This document shows, in pieces, positions 35,454 through 52,203 of a stretch of DNA of 64,000 bases (its first letter is position 1; each line of letters begins with the position of its first letter). The notes below the pieces were generated by a model. It had not been told where the DNA came from. It searched no databases and saw only the letters and a program-made list of their open reading frames with translations. The position numbers and the translations under genes were made by a program. Source of the DNA: Trichosporon coremiiforme (taxonomy: Eukaryota; Basidiomycota; Tremellomycetes; Trichosporonales; Trichosporonaceae); contig BCJJ01000008.1 in NCBI GenBank assembly GCA_039545355.1, positions 1,351,004 to 1,415,003 of the forward strand, written 5' to 3'.

Positions 35454-38188
35454 CTAATCGGACATCTCCTCCACCTTAACTTCCAGACTGCCGGAACGAA
35501 CCTGCTTCTCGAAGGTGTCGAGGTTGCCGCGCATCTTCTTGAGCTCGCCGAGGATGAGGCTCGAGTTGGACACGGTCGTGCTGCTTGTTAGCTGTGCTTC
35601 TTAGGCGAAGTAGTTAGCTGGCCGCGCGCCAGTTGCTGGAATGTGGCAACCGAGGGCCGCACGGCGTTGGGTTGTGGGATACTCACTTGGGCAGCCTCTT
35701 GGCGAGGTCCTCAAACTTGACGGTGGAGATCTCTCCCTCATCGTCGCCCTTCGGGTCGAGGACGTCGGGGTCCTCGTCGTCCTCGGGAATAGGCTCGGCG
35801 AAGTAGTCGTGGATCATGCCTCCGACGCCGCCGCGCGAGTGCATGATCTGGCTCTCAAAGAGCGCAATCATGGTTAGGGGCACGCAGAACACGATGCGCA
35901 TGACGAAGCGGTTCAGCGCCACGTACTGCGACTTGGTGAGGCAGAACTCCCAGAGCGCGACCAGGAACGCCTCGATCAGGTTGAACGGCGCGGGGTAGAC
36001 GAAGACGTCGGGCGCGCGGACTGGGATTAGCTGGTTTAACAAGAAGCAAGCTGCAGAGAAAACTCACTCATGTCGACCGTCTTGCCAGAGAAGAACGTGA
36101 TGAACTCGTCAACGGCATTGTCGTACACGTCGCTGTAGGCCGTGCCGAACAGTGCGATGAGGACGTTGACGAGGATGATGATCGCGAAGAAGTTCCAGAA
36201 GTAGAAGATGATCAGGCCAAACGGATACCCGAAGCGCTGTGAGGCCGTGTCAAAGTCGGCGCCGCCGAGCAGGGACTGGATCAGCGAGTTGATGATGAGC
36301 CACATCGAGCTGCCGTCGTCGCCCGTGTCTCCATCAGCTGCATCGAGCGCGTAGAGCGACTGCGCGAAGCCGACGCCCATGATCCCGAGCAGGATGAAGA
36401 AAATGGCACTCTCACGCCTGGTCGTTAGCGATGGCTCTGGGACTGAGGGCGCAAGAGGGCGCACCACTGTAGGATCGGGCGGTGAATGTGTGAGGCACCT
36501 CCACCGGGAGCCCCGCGCTTGCCTCCACTTCCATCGAAACCTCTCTCTACGACCTCTAAACACGTCCGTACTCACAACATACGAAACACAACAACTTGAA
36601 GTACTCCTACGACCTTGAAACCTTCCAGAACTACCAAAAGCTTAAGCCATATGAGGGGTGCGGCACAAGCAAGGAATTGGAACGAGAGGAGGTGCAGATG
36701 AGCGCGTTGCTTCGAATCGGAAGGTTGGTTGATGCCGGCGATACGGAAACCGAGCGAAGTGAGCAACAGAGCTGCTGTGATGAAGTTGACGATGTTCCAA
36801 AAGTTCTGCGAGATCAGTTATCGCCCCAAGAGCCATGCGTTGGCGGTGCACAGAGGAAAACTCACGAAGACACCGAAGAAACTGTTGCTGATGCGCATGG
36901 TCTGAAGTCAGCTCATCAGATCTGAGGCACAGCTAACCTTGGTAATCTTGACAATTTCCTCGATGAAGAACGCGAACGTCATGGTGTACAGAATGATCTC
37001 CCATGCGTCAAACTGGCGCAGAGGGTCAACGGAGTCGACGGGACTGGGTGTCAGCTAAATCCACTCCTCCATCAGCCGGAAGGAGGGCGAACGTACCTCT
37101 GCACAGTCTGCGAGTACACGTAGAGGAAGAAGATCCAAACAATGATGCGGAACCAGGTTTGGTAGCGGGGTACGCCGAGGCGGGATGGGTCCATGTGCGC
37201 CCAGAACGAGTGCGGGTTGTCGTGGTCAGGGACGTACTCGACGTAGTCGATGTCGTCGTTCTCGTTGTTGTGCTGCACCCACTTGCCCGTCCAGAGCATG
37301 GTCACGACCATCTGGGCCTCCGAAGAGGACAGGAAGATCTACTGTCAGTTCCCCATCACTTCACTTCGACCAAGCTGGATCTAAGCGGCATACCGTGGTT
37401 GGTAAATGGTCAAAGCGTCGGGCGAACTCACCGTGCAGTGCTGGTCAATAGCAGTCTCGAGCGCACAGGTCGGCGCAGACGCGTCGCCATCGCTCTCGCG
37501 GTAGCGGTAGCGCGTGCTCATCACCGACTGGAGACGGTGAGGGGGTAGGCGGTGAACGGAGCGGCGGGCGAGAACCTCGCAAGCGGTCGCTCGGCACATG
37601 TTCTCGCCGTAGTCGGTCGGGTTCGCGTTCGCGTCCTCGACAAACATCTTGCGCGCACGAAGAAGACTGTTGTCAGCTCAACATTGAGGCTATACGAGCT
37701 CGGGTTGAAGCAAAGGGTGCGCCCCTTCGTCATCGAGTGGAGCTCGCCGCGCTGGACCTCGTCGCTTGTTTCGAGACTGCCAGCACGACTGCTGAACCCG
37801 CGCATTCCTCGAGTTCGCCTCAAACGTGTCACGCCGCGCGCACCACTCGCTACTCACCAGAAAGGAACCGCCTCGCGGAAGTCACCGCCGGCCTCCTCGA
37901 AGATCTCGACGACCTCCGGGGACACGATGCTGGACGACGCGCTCGTGATCTCCTCGTCCTCAACCTCTTGCGGGAGGAGACGGAGGGTGAGCGCGCGCAG
38001 GCGTTTCACGATCTCTGCGCTGTCAGCTTGACTTCAGTGATCTAGCTCACTGTTGATGGTGTCGGGGCCAGCATGGATGGAGTGCGTCGTGCAGAGGGAC
38101 CGCTGGTCCTCCACATCCGCGTTGTTCTGAAAGTCAGTCTCGTCGCGAGTAACGCGTAGCGGTTAGTGGTACTCACACCACGCGGCAT
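35454..38188 (-). CDS. YVC1: TRP-type vacuolar cation channel Yvc1
   Basis: Eleven exons from 38188 down to 35454 (38177-38188, 38051-38126, 37858-38014, 37432-37666, 37097-37338, 36938-37043, 36866-36901, 36576-36805, 36068-36417, 35687-36020, 35454-35580) encode 634 aa. The family segments run in order: ENMCRATACEVLARR and LETAIDQHCTIFLSSSEAQ in the N-terminal cytosolic domain, then hydrophobic helices such as IIVWIFFLYVYS, ILYTMTFAFFIEEIVK and LIWLKLLVVLEGF. A pore-region segment (IINSLIQSLLGGADFDTA), a last helix (IIFYFWNFFAIIILVNVLIALF) and an acidic DEDDEDPD stretch follow. Yvc1/TRPY1 releases Ca2+ from the vacuole in response to stretch and Ca2+. The first exon is only 12 nt (MPRG). 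The last acceptor is an AAGCAG tandem that allows an extra Ser. The 16-bp-class minimal introns typical here are partly replaced by longer ones (158 and 191 nt). Confidence 0.92.
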
Positions 38189-38815
38189 GATGTCGATGCA
38201 GCGAAAGGCTCGGTGTTGAGTTGATTGAGACCGATGCTGAGATGAGTGGAGTCGAGGATCGAGGATGGAAAAGCAGCAAGGACGGAAGGTGGGTCTGCTC
38301 TGGTCTCGTGCCAGGGGTTGGCAATGGGCGCGATCGGCAGGGCGCAGATGGATCTCAAAGGGCGTCGAGGTACGTGCTCTCTCCCCTCATTGACCCTGTC
38401 CTCCTTCTGAGCTTTTTGCATCGGTTCGTCAAGGTCGTGCATGCGAATGCATGCAAGCGGAACGTGCTTCACCTGAGGACACTGTGCATGCATTAGAATA
38501 TCGGCTGGGTGCAGCACGGACAGAAGCAAGCACTTGTAAGAACACGATGTGGTGACATTTCGAGGGCAGGAGCGCCAAGAAACGCGTTGGATTGCCGCTG
38601 CGATCCGTTTGGCTCCCTGAAACGATACGATACGCACCACGCGGCCCATGGCGGGGCCCGACTGCGCATGCGGACGATGAACTACGTCATGGCATGCCGC
38701 ACAGTCTCGACCTCCACCGATATTTCGTACGCTTTCCTCGTCCATAGACGGAGCGGAGAATCGCCTCATCTCTCCATCGCTCCACACACCTTCCCACACT
38801 CCGTAACCCTCTACA
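38189..38815. other. Divergent promoter of YVC1 and the GH5 glucanase gene
   Basis: 627 bases between divergent start codons. No gene or clear regulatory motif identified. Confidence 0.6.
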
Positions 38816-40637
38816 ATGGGTCTCCTCGACAAGTTCAAGAACAAGGCAAAGGCTGCCACCAGCGGCGGCGGCGGCGGCGGCGGCGCCCAGCAGCAGCAGC
38901 ATTTCGCCAACGCCCCGCCCTCCGCCCCGCTCGACCAGTCCATGAACCGGTACCGATTCCAGCGGGGTCTGAACCTCGGATCCTGGTTCACGACCGAAGA
39001 CTGGCTCTCGACGCAGCTGTACTCGCACGCTGCGGACCCGAAGAAGAGTGACTTTGACCTCGCTCGCGCCAATGACGCCAAGCAGCTCATGGAGCACCAC
39101 TGGGACACGTGGGTCACGGATGACGACTGGAACTGGATCAAGCAGCGCGGCTTTAACTCTGTCCGCCTCCCGGTGAGTACGAGACTTGGTGGAGAGGGCG
39201 TCGGCGTGGAAGGTCGACGGAGTGTTTGGCGCCGAGACGTCCGTGCGCATAATTTGGGGCGACGACTGGCTTGGCGTAACGGTCTGCGGCGCCCGGCTGC
39301 GGCTGCGCTCATTGCCTGTCCGACGCACTATCCAGCTCAAATAGGCGTTGACTGTAGCTGACTCCAGATCGGATACTACCACCTCGCAGGTCCCTGCCCC
39401 GATGCGCTGAAGAACACCGACTACGAGAAGTACGCCGCTGTCTACACTGGCGCATGGGACCGTATTCTGGCCGCTATCCAGAAGGCCGGTTCGCTCGGTC
39501 TCGGCGTGCTCGTCGACTTCCACGCGGCCCCCGGAGCTCAGAACACGGACGCGCACAGTGGTCTTTCCAAAGGGGAGGTCAACTTCTGGAAGAGCAAGAA
39601 TCAGAAGGCTGCCTCGATCGCCCTCAAGTTCCTCGCGAGCCAGCTCGCGAATAACCCCGCTGTCATCGGTCTCGAGCTCCTGAACGAGCCGAAGGACAAC
39701 CAGGGTCTGCGGGACTGGTACGACCGGGAGCTGAACGAGTTGCGCCCGATCACCGGCCCCGACTTCCCGATGTACGTGTCTGACGCGTGGCAGTCCGACT
39801 TCTACGCCGGCTACGTCGGCGGACGGGGCGACTTCGTCGTAATGGACCACCACCTCTACCGCTGCTTCACGCAGGAGGATAAGTGCCTGACCGGGTGCCA
39901 GCACGCCGACAAGCTGCAGCACGACCAGGGCCAGCTCGCGCACTGGTCCCAGCAGTGCCACAACCAGTGGGTTGTGGGCGAGTGGAGTGCCGGTCTCGAC
40001 GACAGTTGCTGCCAGGGCATGCCTGACGGGGAGAAGGATGCGAACAAGCGCGCCTTCGTCAAGGCCCAGCTTGACTGTTTCGACAGGCATACCGCCGGAT
40101 ACTTCTTCTGGACGCTCAAGACGGACCGGCCCTGGGACGCGGGGTGGAGCGCACAGAATGCGGCGCAAGCTGAGATTCTCCCCGCCTCAGTGCAGAAGCA
40201 GCTCCGCATGCCGGACCAAGGCGCGCGGGATGGCGCGTGTCATCAGGCAACTGGTAAGTGAGGGCCGAGGCACTTGTGCCGAAACCGTAGCGATTAACAC
40301 CGTTGCGAGCCTACGAGCCTGCGGTCTTGCGGGCTCTCCCTCGACATGAAGCTGCAAGATACGTGACTTTAGCTAACCTCCAGACGCGCACGTCAACTAT
40401 TGGCGGCAGAACAACGGCAACCCTCAGCCGCAGCTGTTCAGTGACGGTTTCAGCCGGGGCTGGGACGACGCGGTCCGCTTCATCAGTCAAGGCGACGTGC
40501 TCGGATTCTGGTGGGCGTGGTCTCGGCGCCGCGCGCAGGAAGTCGGCGTCGCTGGGCAGCCCGAGGCGTGGCAGTGGGACCAGGGCTTCGAGCAGGGCGT
40601 CAAGGCTGCCAACGGGGTTGCTGGGTTCTACCAGTAG
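38816..40637 (+). CDS. GH5 family glucan 1,3-beta-glucosidase-like enzyme, probably intracellular
   Basis: Exons 38816-39172, 39368-40253 and 40384-40637 encode 498 aa. The GH5 catalytic Glu pair is visible: the acid/base E226 in LELLNEPKD and the nucleophile E324 in VVGEWSAG. The family's GLNLGSWF near the start and the VDFHAAPG and VMDHHLYRCF strands are also present. The fold hydrolyses beta-glucosidic bonds in glucans or glucosylated lipids. The N-terminus MGLLDKFKNKAKA followed by a Gly run is not a secretion signal, so the enzyme is probably cytosolic, like the yeast Exg3-type or sterol-glucosidase relatives. Substrate cannot be told from sequence. It converges on the LacZ-like gene with 122 bp between stop codons. 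Both introns carry CTGAC or CTAAC just before the acceptor. Confidence 0.88.
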
Positions 40638-40759
40638 GCGCCGAGTGCAGCGAGGCGGCGTGAGCTGTACTCCACTAGTTACGATGTTACGATACGACCG
40701 GCTATGGAGTTACAGGACTATTCACAATCACATTACTGACTACTTCTGATACTATATAC

Positions 40760-45168
<4,409 letters not shown>

Positions 45169-47132
45169 ATGACGAACCCCGCCGGAAAGGAGAGCAAGTT
45201 GGACGTCCTGATCGTGGGCGCTGGTCCTGGTGAGTTCCCCTCATCCCTGTCAGAGCTAACTTTGCAGCCGGCCTCATGCTCGCGACGCAGCTGGCCCAGC
45301 TCAACATCGATTGCCGCGTAGTGGACAAGATGGCTCACCCCGTTCTTCGCGGCCACGCGGATGGTCTGCAGTGTCGCACGGAGGAGGTCTTTGACGCCCT
45401 GGGACTCAAGGCGGCGTTCGACGCCGAGACGCACGAGTGCGCCGAAGTCGTGATCTGGGACCCGACCGAGGACGGGGGCATTGTGGAGTCGAACCGTGTC
45501 GTGGACACGACGCCCGGCCTGTCGCGCTGCAAGCACGTGAACCTGGGCCAGGACCGGGTCGAGGCCATCTTCCTGGCGGATATGGAGAAGCACGGCCTCA
45601 AGGTCGACCGGTTGCTGACCCCGACGTCGATGGTGATCGACGAGGAGCGCCTGGACGACCCCGCCGCGTACCCTGTGACTGTGACGCTGAAGAAGCTCCC
45701 GAAGCCGAAGGAGGAGGCCAACGGCGACGTGCAGAGCGGACTGTACCGGTCCAACCTCTTCGTGGACGAGAGCAGCACGGCGGGCAACGACACCGAGGCG
45801 GAGGCGGACGAGACAGTCCACTGCAAGTACCTCGTCGGCTGCGACGGCGCGCGCTCCTGGGTGCGCAAATCCCTCGGCCTCGAGCTCAAGGGCGACTCGG
45901 CGAATGTGTACTGGGGCGCATTCGACGCCGTCATCGACACCGACCTCCCGACGAGCCGGATGAAGCACGTCGTGCACTCGAAGCACGACGGGACGGTGCT
46001 CATGGTGCCGCGCGAGGACAGCATGGTGCGGATTTACACTCAGATGGGTACGCTTGCCCCGGGAGAGCGCGTCGACCGCGCCGCCGTGACGCTCGAGCGT
46101 CTCTGCGCCAAGACGCAGGACGTCGTGCGGCCGTACAAGATCGAATTCCCGTATGTCGACTGGTACACGTGTTACGAGATCGGGCAGCGTGTCTGCGACA
46201 CGTTCGCAATGCACGGCGACCATGTCCTGATCGCCGGTGACGCGTGTCACACCCACTCGCCCAAGGCGGGGCAGGGCATGAACGTCTCGATGATGGACAC
46301 ATTCAACTTGGGCTGGAAGCTCGCCGCCGTCCTGAGGGGACAAGCCAAGATGGGCCTGATCCACACGTACCACGAGGAGAGGCGGAAGACGGCCAAGGAG
46401 CTCATCGACTTTGACCGCAAGTTCTCGGCCATGTTCACGGGCCAGGCTAAGCCGGAGGAACTCGACCTCTTCTCGCCCGAGCAGATGAGGGGTGCGTGGG
46501 AGCAGTCGATCCGCTTCACGTCTGGAACGGGAGTCCAGTACCTCCCCAACGACATTGTGCTGGACGGCAGCCAGGGACGCCAGTCCCAGCTCGCCAAGAA
46601 GGTCACGCCGGGACAGCACCTCGAGAACCAGCAGGTGTTTGGCGCGTTCAACGCACACGCGATCCAGCTGCAGGCTGCCGTCCGGGCTGACGGACGGTGG
46701 CGCATCATCGTTTTCCCCGGCGACGTGAGGAACGCCGACCGCCTCGAGGCGTACAACGCCCTCGGCGAGAGCCTCGGAGAGCTGTGCAAGAAGTACACGC
46801 CCAAGGACGCCGACCCCGACGCCGTCATCCAGACCCTCACCGTCTTCGACTCGCCCCACAAGGACGTCCAGTACCTCGCCGCCAAGCTGCCGAGCGTGTA
46901 CCTTCCCAGGCGCAAGCCGTGGAACATCCGCGCTTTCGACACGACCTTCACGGACGAGGACACATACCACGACGGCCCCTGCGCGGCGTACAAGGGCTAC
47001 GGGATCGACCCGAACGTCGGCGCTGCCATCGTCGTCAGGCCGGATCAGTACGTCTCCGGTGTGTTCCCGATGGAGGGAGGCAAGGACATCGCCGCCTTCT
47101 TCGACCGCTTCATGATCCAGCAGCAATATTAG
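45169..47132 (+). CDS. Phenol 2-monooxygenase-type FAD monooxygenase
   Basis: Two exons (45169-45229, 45268-47132) split by a 38-nt intron encode 641 aa. The FAD-binding GAGPAG fingerprint is at 17-22, split by the intron. The DG motif (KYLVGCDGARSWVRKSLG) and the GD motif (VLIAGDACHTHSPKAGQGMN) complete the group A flavin monooxygenase set. ADGLQCRT near residue 55 and a C-terminal thioredoxin-like domain (from about 450) are typical of yeast phenol hydroxylase. Enzymes of this family use NADPH and O2 to hydroxylate phenol or related aromatics to catechols, the entry step to the beta-ketoadipate route. The preferred phenol is unknown, as many paralogues exist in soil yeasts. It is divergent from the LacZ-like gene and convergent with VPS4 (124 bp). 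Confidence 0.88.
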
Positions 47133-47256
47133 AATGTAGCCTTGTGGTTGATATTTTGTACATGCATCTATGTTTATCAGTGCACCTGGAGACAGAGCAG
47201 AGACGGGTGAGAGAGAGAGAAGGAACGAAGGGGGAATGAGACGAGAGCCAGGACGG

Positions 47257-48820
<1,564 letters not shown>

Positions 48821-49102
48821 GGTATGTTTTGATGTGGGATGAGGTGCGAAGGGATGGTGTATTGACGGGGTTGGTGGTTGTTGGTGCTTAAGGGCGGCGG
48901 CTCGATGGCTTGGCTGGTGCGATGACGAGTTGTGACTGGGGATCCACACTGAGCGTCGGTCCGCGGGCGGGCGTGATTTGGCCCCGCTTCACCACCACCC
49001 ACCTCTGGTCCTGGATCCGGGCCCAGTCCGTCCTCCTCTTTGGTCCTTTCGTTGATCCCTCATCAACCGGCCGCCATCCACCCGTGCATCGCTGCATCCA
49101 CC

Positions 49103-50246
49103 ATGGCAAGTGCGTCGGGGTACAACTACCATCGCTTTGCGCGCGCCGTACTCAAGAAGGCCCGCAAGTGGGAGCCGTCACTCAGCATCCAGCTCTACCC
49201 GACCTACTGGCGTTTCGAGCATTCAGTGAGTACCCTGCCTCCACCGGGCTGGTCTGGACGCACCCACACCCGCATCCATGACTGACCAACGCCCAGGAAA
49301 TCAACTTCCTCTACGATGGTCCGATGAAGCCCTTCCTCATGGCCTTGCGTGCGCAGGTCATCCCCGCGGCACTCATCCCCTTCCTGTACGACATCCGCCC
49401 GCCCGTGTCATTCGTCGACGGATGTCTCGTCGTAGAAATACAGGACTTCCGAAAAGGACCAGAAACACGGAGTCGTGTCGTCATGCGACCAGCGCCGGAG
49501 ACACTGCCCCTCACGATCGACAACATGCTCTCGCGGCGGCAGGAGCGATGGGACGACAACATGACACTAGAGCTGGAGTCTCGCATCATGGTCAGTTTGG
49601 AATCCGACGACGATGAACTGACGTCCAGGCCGCCTCATCACCTCCGCTCTACTTGGGCACCTCGATCATGGCTTCACGAAACGCCGCCCTGTCGCTGGCA
49701 CTGACCGCGCCAGCGGCGCCGAACGTCGGTGCAGACGGGCAGTTCCGCTCGAACGCGCACAAGGGCGAGGAGGAAGACAACGAGCTCGAGTCGATCCGGA
49801 AGCTGCTCGGTGCGGGAACACGGAGTCAAGCGGGCGCATTCCAGCCGAACTGGTCCGTCTTACGGCTTCTGGAGCGGATCAAGGCACACAACAAGCAGAA
49901 GGAGTCCGAGGCTGCGGCGCGGGCAGCTGGACAAGCCAAGCAACTACCAACAGGCGGACCGGGCGGTGGCCCCCCGCCGCCAACAAACGAGGAGAAGAAG
50001 AAAGCGAAGAAGAAGCGGCCGGCGGCCGAGGCGGCCGACGACGGGGACAAGAAGCCGGCGAAGAAGAAGAAGGCCGCGCCCAAGGTCGCCCCCGCTGCTG
50101 AGAAGGAGAAGGACAAAAAGGACGATAAGAAGGACGACCCGCCGAAGAAGGAGCCGGCGAAGAAGGGCGCGAAAAAGGAGGGAGCGGCTACGAAGAAGAA
50201 GGCGCCGGTCAAGAAGAAGGCCGCGGCTGCCGACGCCGACAAGTAG
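49103..50246 (+). CDS. SPT20: SAGA complex subunit Spt20-like protein
   Basis: Exons 49103-49225, 49297-49590 and 49629-50246 encode 344 aa. Residues ~1-190 match the Spt20 domain: LSIQLYPTYWRFE, FLYDGPMKPFLMALRAQVIP and the FVDGCLVVEIQDFR strand. Spt20 holds the SAGA histone acetyltransferase coactivator together and is needed for its recruitment. The C-terminal third (from about 250) is extremely lysine- and alanine-rich (repeated KKK, PAKK, APKKK), so it is disordered and strongly basic, perhaps nucleic-acid binding. Fungal Spt20 proteins usually have longer Gln-rich tails, so the short basic tail is unusual. The start is the first ATG (context CACCATGG). It is divergent from VPS4, with 282 bp between start codons. 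Confidence 0.82.
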
Positions 50247-50723
50247 AGAGGGGGGATCAGCATTGTAGCATAGAGCATTCACATCATGTACGCATCATCA
50301 CGAACCAGCCAAGCTGGCGTTGCGGAGCAAAGGCAGTCCGCCGTTAGTTTCTAGCGAGTGTTGTGGTAATGGTACATAAGAAATAAAAATATTCGAATCA
50401 TCGCGCAACCACCCGACCACATCGCACTCCCACGCATGGTTTGCAGTCTTCATCTACCATGTCAGCGTTCTGCACATGTCGCAAGCGCACGGCACGCACG
50501 CAGCGAGCGTGCAGACTGCACGAGACTCAACTCTCCCTGCGGTGAACCAAACAAAAATGCATCCGCGGCCGCCACCCACCTCACCACGCACGCACGATCG
50601 ATCGGTCAACTTCGTGCCGCACGGCACCGATTTCCGGCCATCCACCATCCCACTGCTTCTCTACCTTCTCCACACTCATTAACCAGCGATACATCAACTC
50701 AGTAGGACATTGACACAGCCGCC
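50247..50723. other. Spacer upstream of the DLT1-like gene
   Basis: 477 bases with AATAAAAATA-type sequence at about 50380, a possible polyadenylation signal for SPT20, followed by C/T-rich leader. No gene seen. Confidence 0.5.
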
Positions 50724-51948
50724 ATGGGGACCCTCGGCACGAAGCGCCGCGGCCTCTCGTCGTTCCTATACCACACGTCGTTCTCGCTGTTCATCCTGAT
50801 TCTGGCTGCGCTGCTCGTTGGCGCGGCGTGGGGACTGGGCGAACAGGCGGCCAAGTCTTCGCATGCGTCGAGGTGGAATCTGTTCGCGCTTTGTGTTGCC
50901 TTCGCGGCTTTAGTGAGTCCCCGCTTCCTCCTGCTTCTTTCTTTCGTCGCTCCGCCCTCGGTGTCTACCTTCAAGATCGCGTAAGGTTCGCAAGCCGCAC
51001 CGGTTTAACATCAGCTCGAAGTAGTGGACACGAGGACATGCGGAAGGAGGAAAGGCATGGGGCAAGAGACAGCTATGTTAAGGGGGTTTTTAGCTGACCT
51101 CAGGTCCTCATCTCGCTGATTCTGATCTGGGCCCGCATCCACGGCGTCTCGAAGGCGCTGCAGGCCATGCCTCGGCCCTACATCCCAGTCAAGACGGTGG
51201 ACGCACCTAAGGTGAGCCGCTTAGCACAGCTAAGTTACGTTACGTGGAAGGGGTAGCTAACAGTGCAGAAAGTCGCACGTCATATCAAGGCCGAGTACGC
51301 GCGCACGACCATGATTGCGCACATGTCCTCGCCGACTACGGGAGGACACCCTGGCTGGGGCAAGCCGGCGACGGAGTGGGACGGGGTGCGCTTCAGATCC
51401 TACATTCTGGCTACAGTGCCGACGATGCGTGAGTACGCAGTCGAACTTCGGAGCAAGCTCGTGAGGGCTTGTCTTGTTCTGCGATTCTCAATCCAGAATC
51501 CTTGCAGCCGCGTACAGCCTAAGCCTGCAGGATCTGGGCGCAGTGACAAGAGGGCGTAGCCAGGTACTGCGAAGTTGACAAGCTAACGTCCACAGAGGAG
51601 TTGCTGCTCCCCGGCGTCAAGCTGCGCCGGTCGGACGTCAGTCCCCTCGTCGCCGCCGCGAAATCGTTAGATCCCAACGACTCCGTTCTCCCCACCTTTA
51701 TGGCGAGCTACGTGACGCTGGTCCAGAAGGCGCTGTACTCGGGCGAAGAGCCGAGTCAGAAGGACGCGCATGCGACGCAGATCTGCCTGCAGGTCGTCAA
51801 GAATCTGGTTGACATTAAGCGGAAGCGAGCCGCTGACGCCAGTGCTGTGGCTGCGGCTGGATCGCGCACGGATGTGGCCACGTCGCACGCACACTTCGCC
51901 TCGCCGCCGGCCGCCATACCGGCACGCATGCTCGAGGGCCACGTCTAG
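50724..51948 (+). CDS. DLT1: Two-helix membrane protein, DLT1 (defect at low temperature) family
   Basis: Exons 50724-50912, 51104-51211, 51269-51428 and 51596-51948 give 269 aa. Two hydrophobic segments, about residues 19-41 (FSLFILILAALLVGAAWGL) and 53-76 (FALCVAFAALVLISLILIW), are followed by AMPRPYIPVKTVDAPKKVARHI. The R-P/S-YIP-K pattern and the GWG...WDGVRFRSYIL segment resemble the fungal Dlt1 family. Its role is poorly defined; the yeast gene is linked to growth in the cold. The rest is a soluble, probably cytosolic tail. Family assignment is from memory of conserved segments and is less certain than for other genes. Introns are 191, 57 and 167 nt, longer than the local norm, each with CTGAC or CTAAC before the acceptor. 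Confidence 0.62.
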
Positions 51949-52203
51949 TCCAGCTGTAACATACGTAGAGATAGAGATCCCGTTGTATATGCATCCACGC
52001 CCCTTGTACGCCTCTCTGTGCTGTGACAGTCGGATCGGCCCCCGCGACGACTGACGGGCAGGACAATGTGTGCCACCACTTGGCACGCACGGATCCTCCA
52101 ATCGAGCGGGCGCAATGCAGCGCCAGGCGGCGCCCACGCATGCATGTTCGCACCGCTTGCCGTCTTGTAACCTCATCATTACTCTATCAGTCCTCTACTT
52201 ACG

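Noticed and set aside
38687..40168. 493-codon open frame antisense to the GH5 gene
   Set aside because: Shadow of the coding strand; it crosses a genuine intron and shows no recognisable motif.
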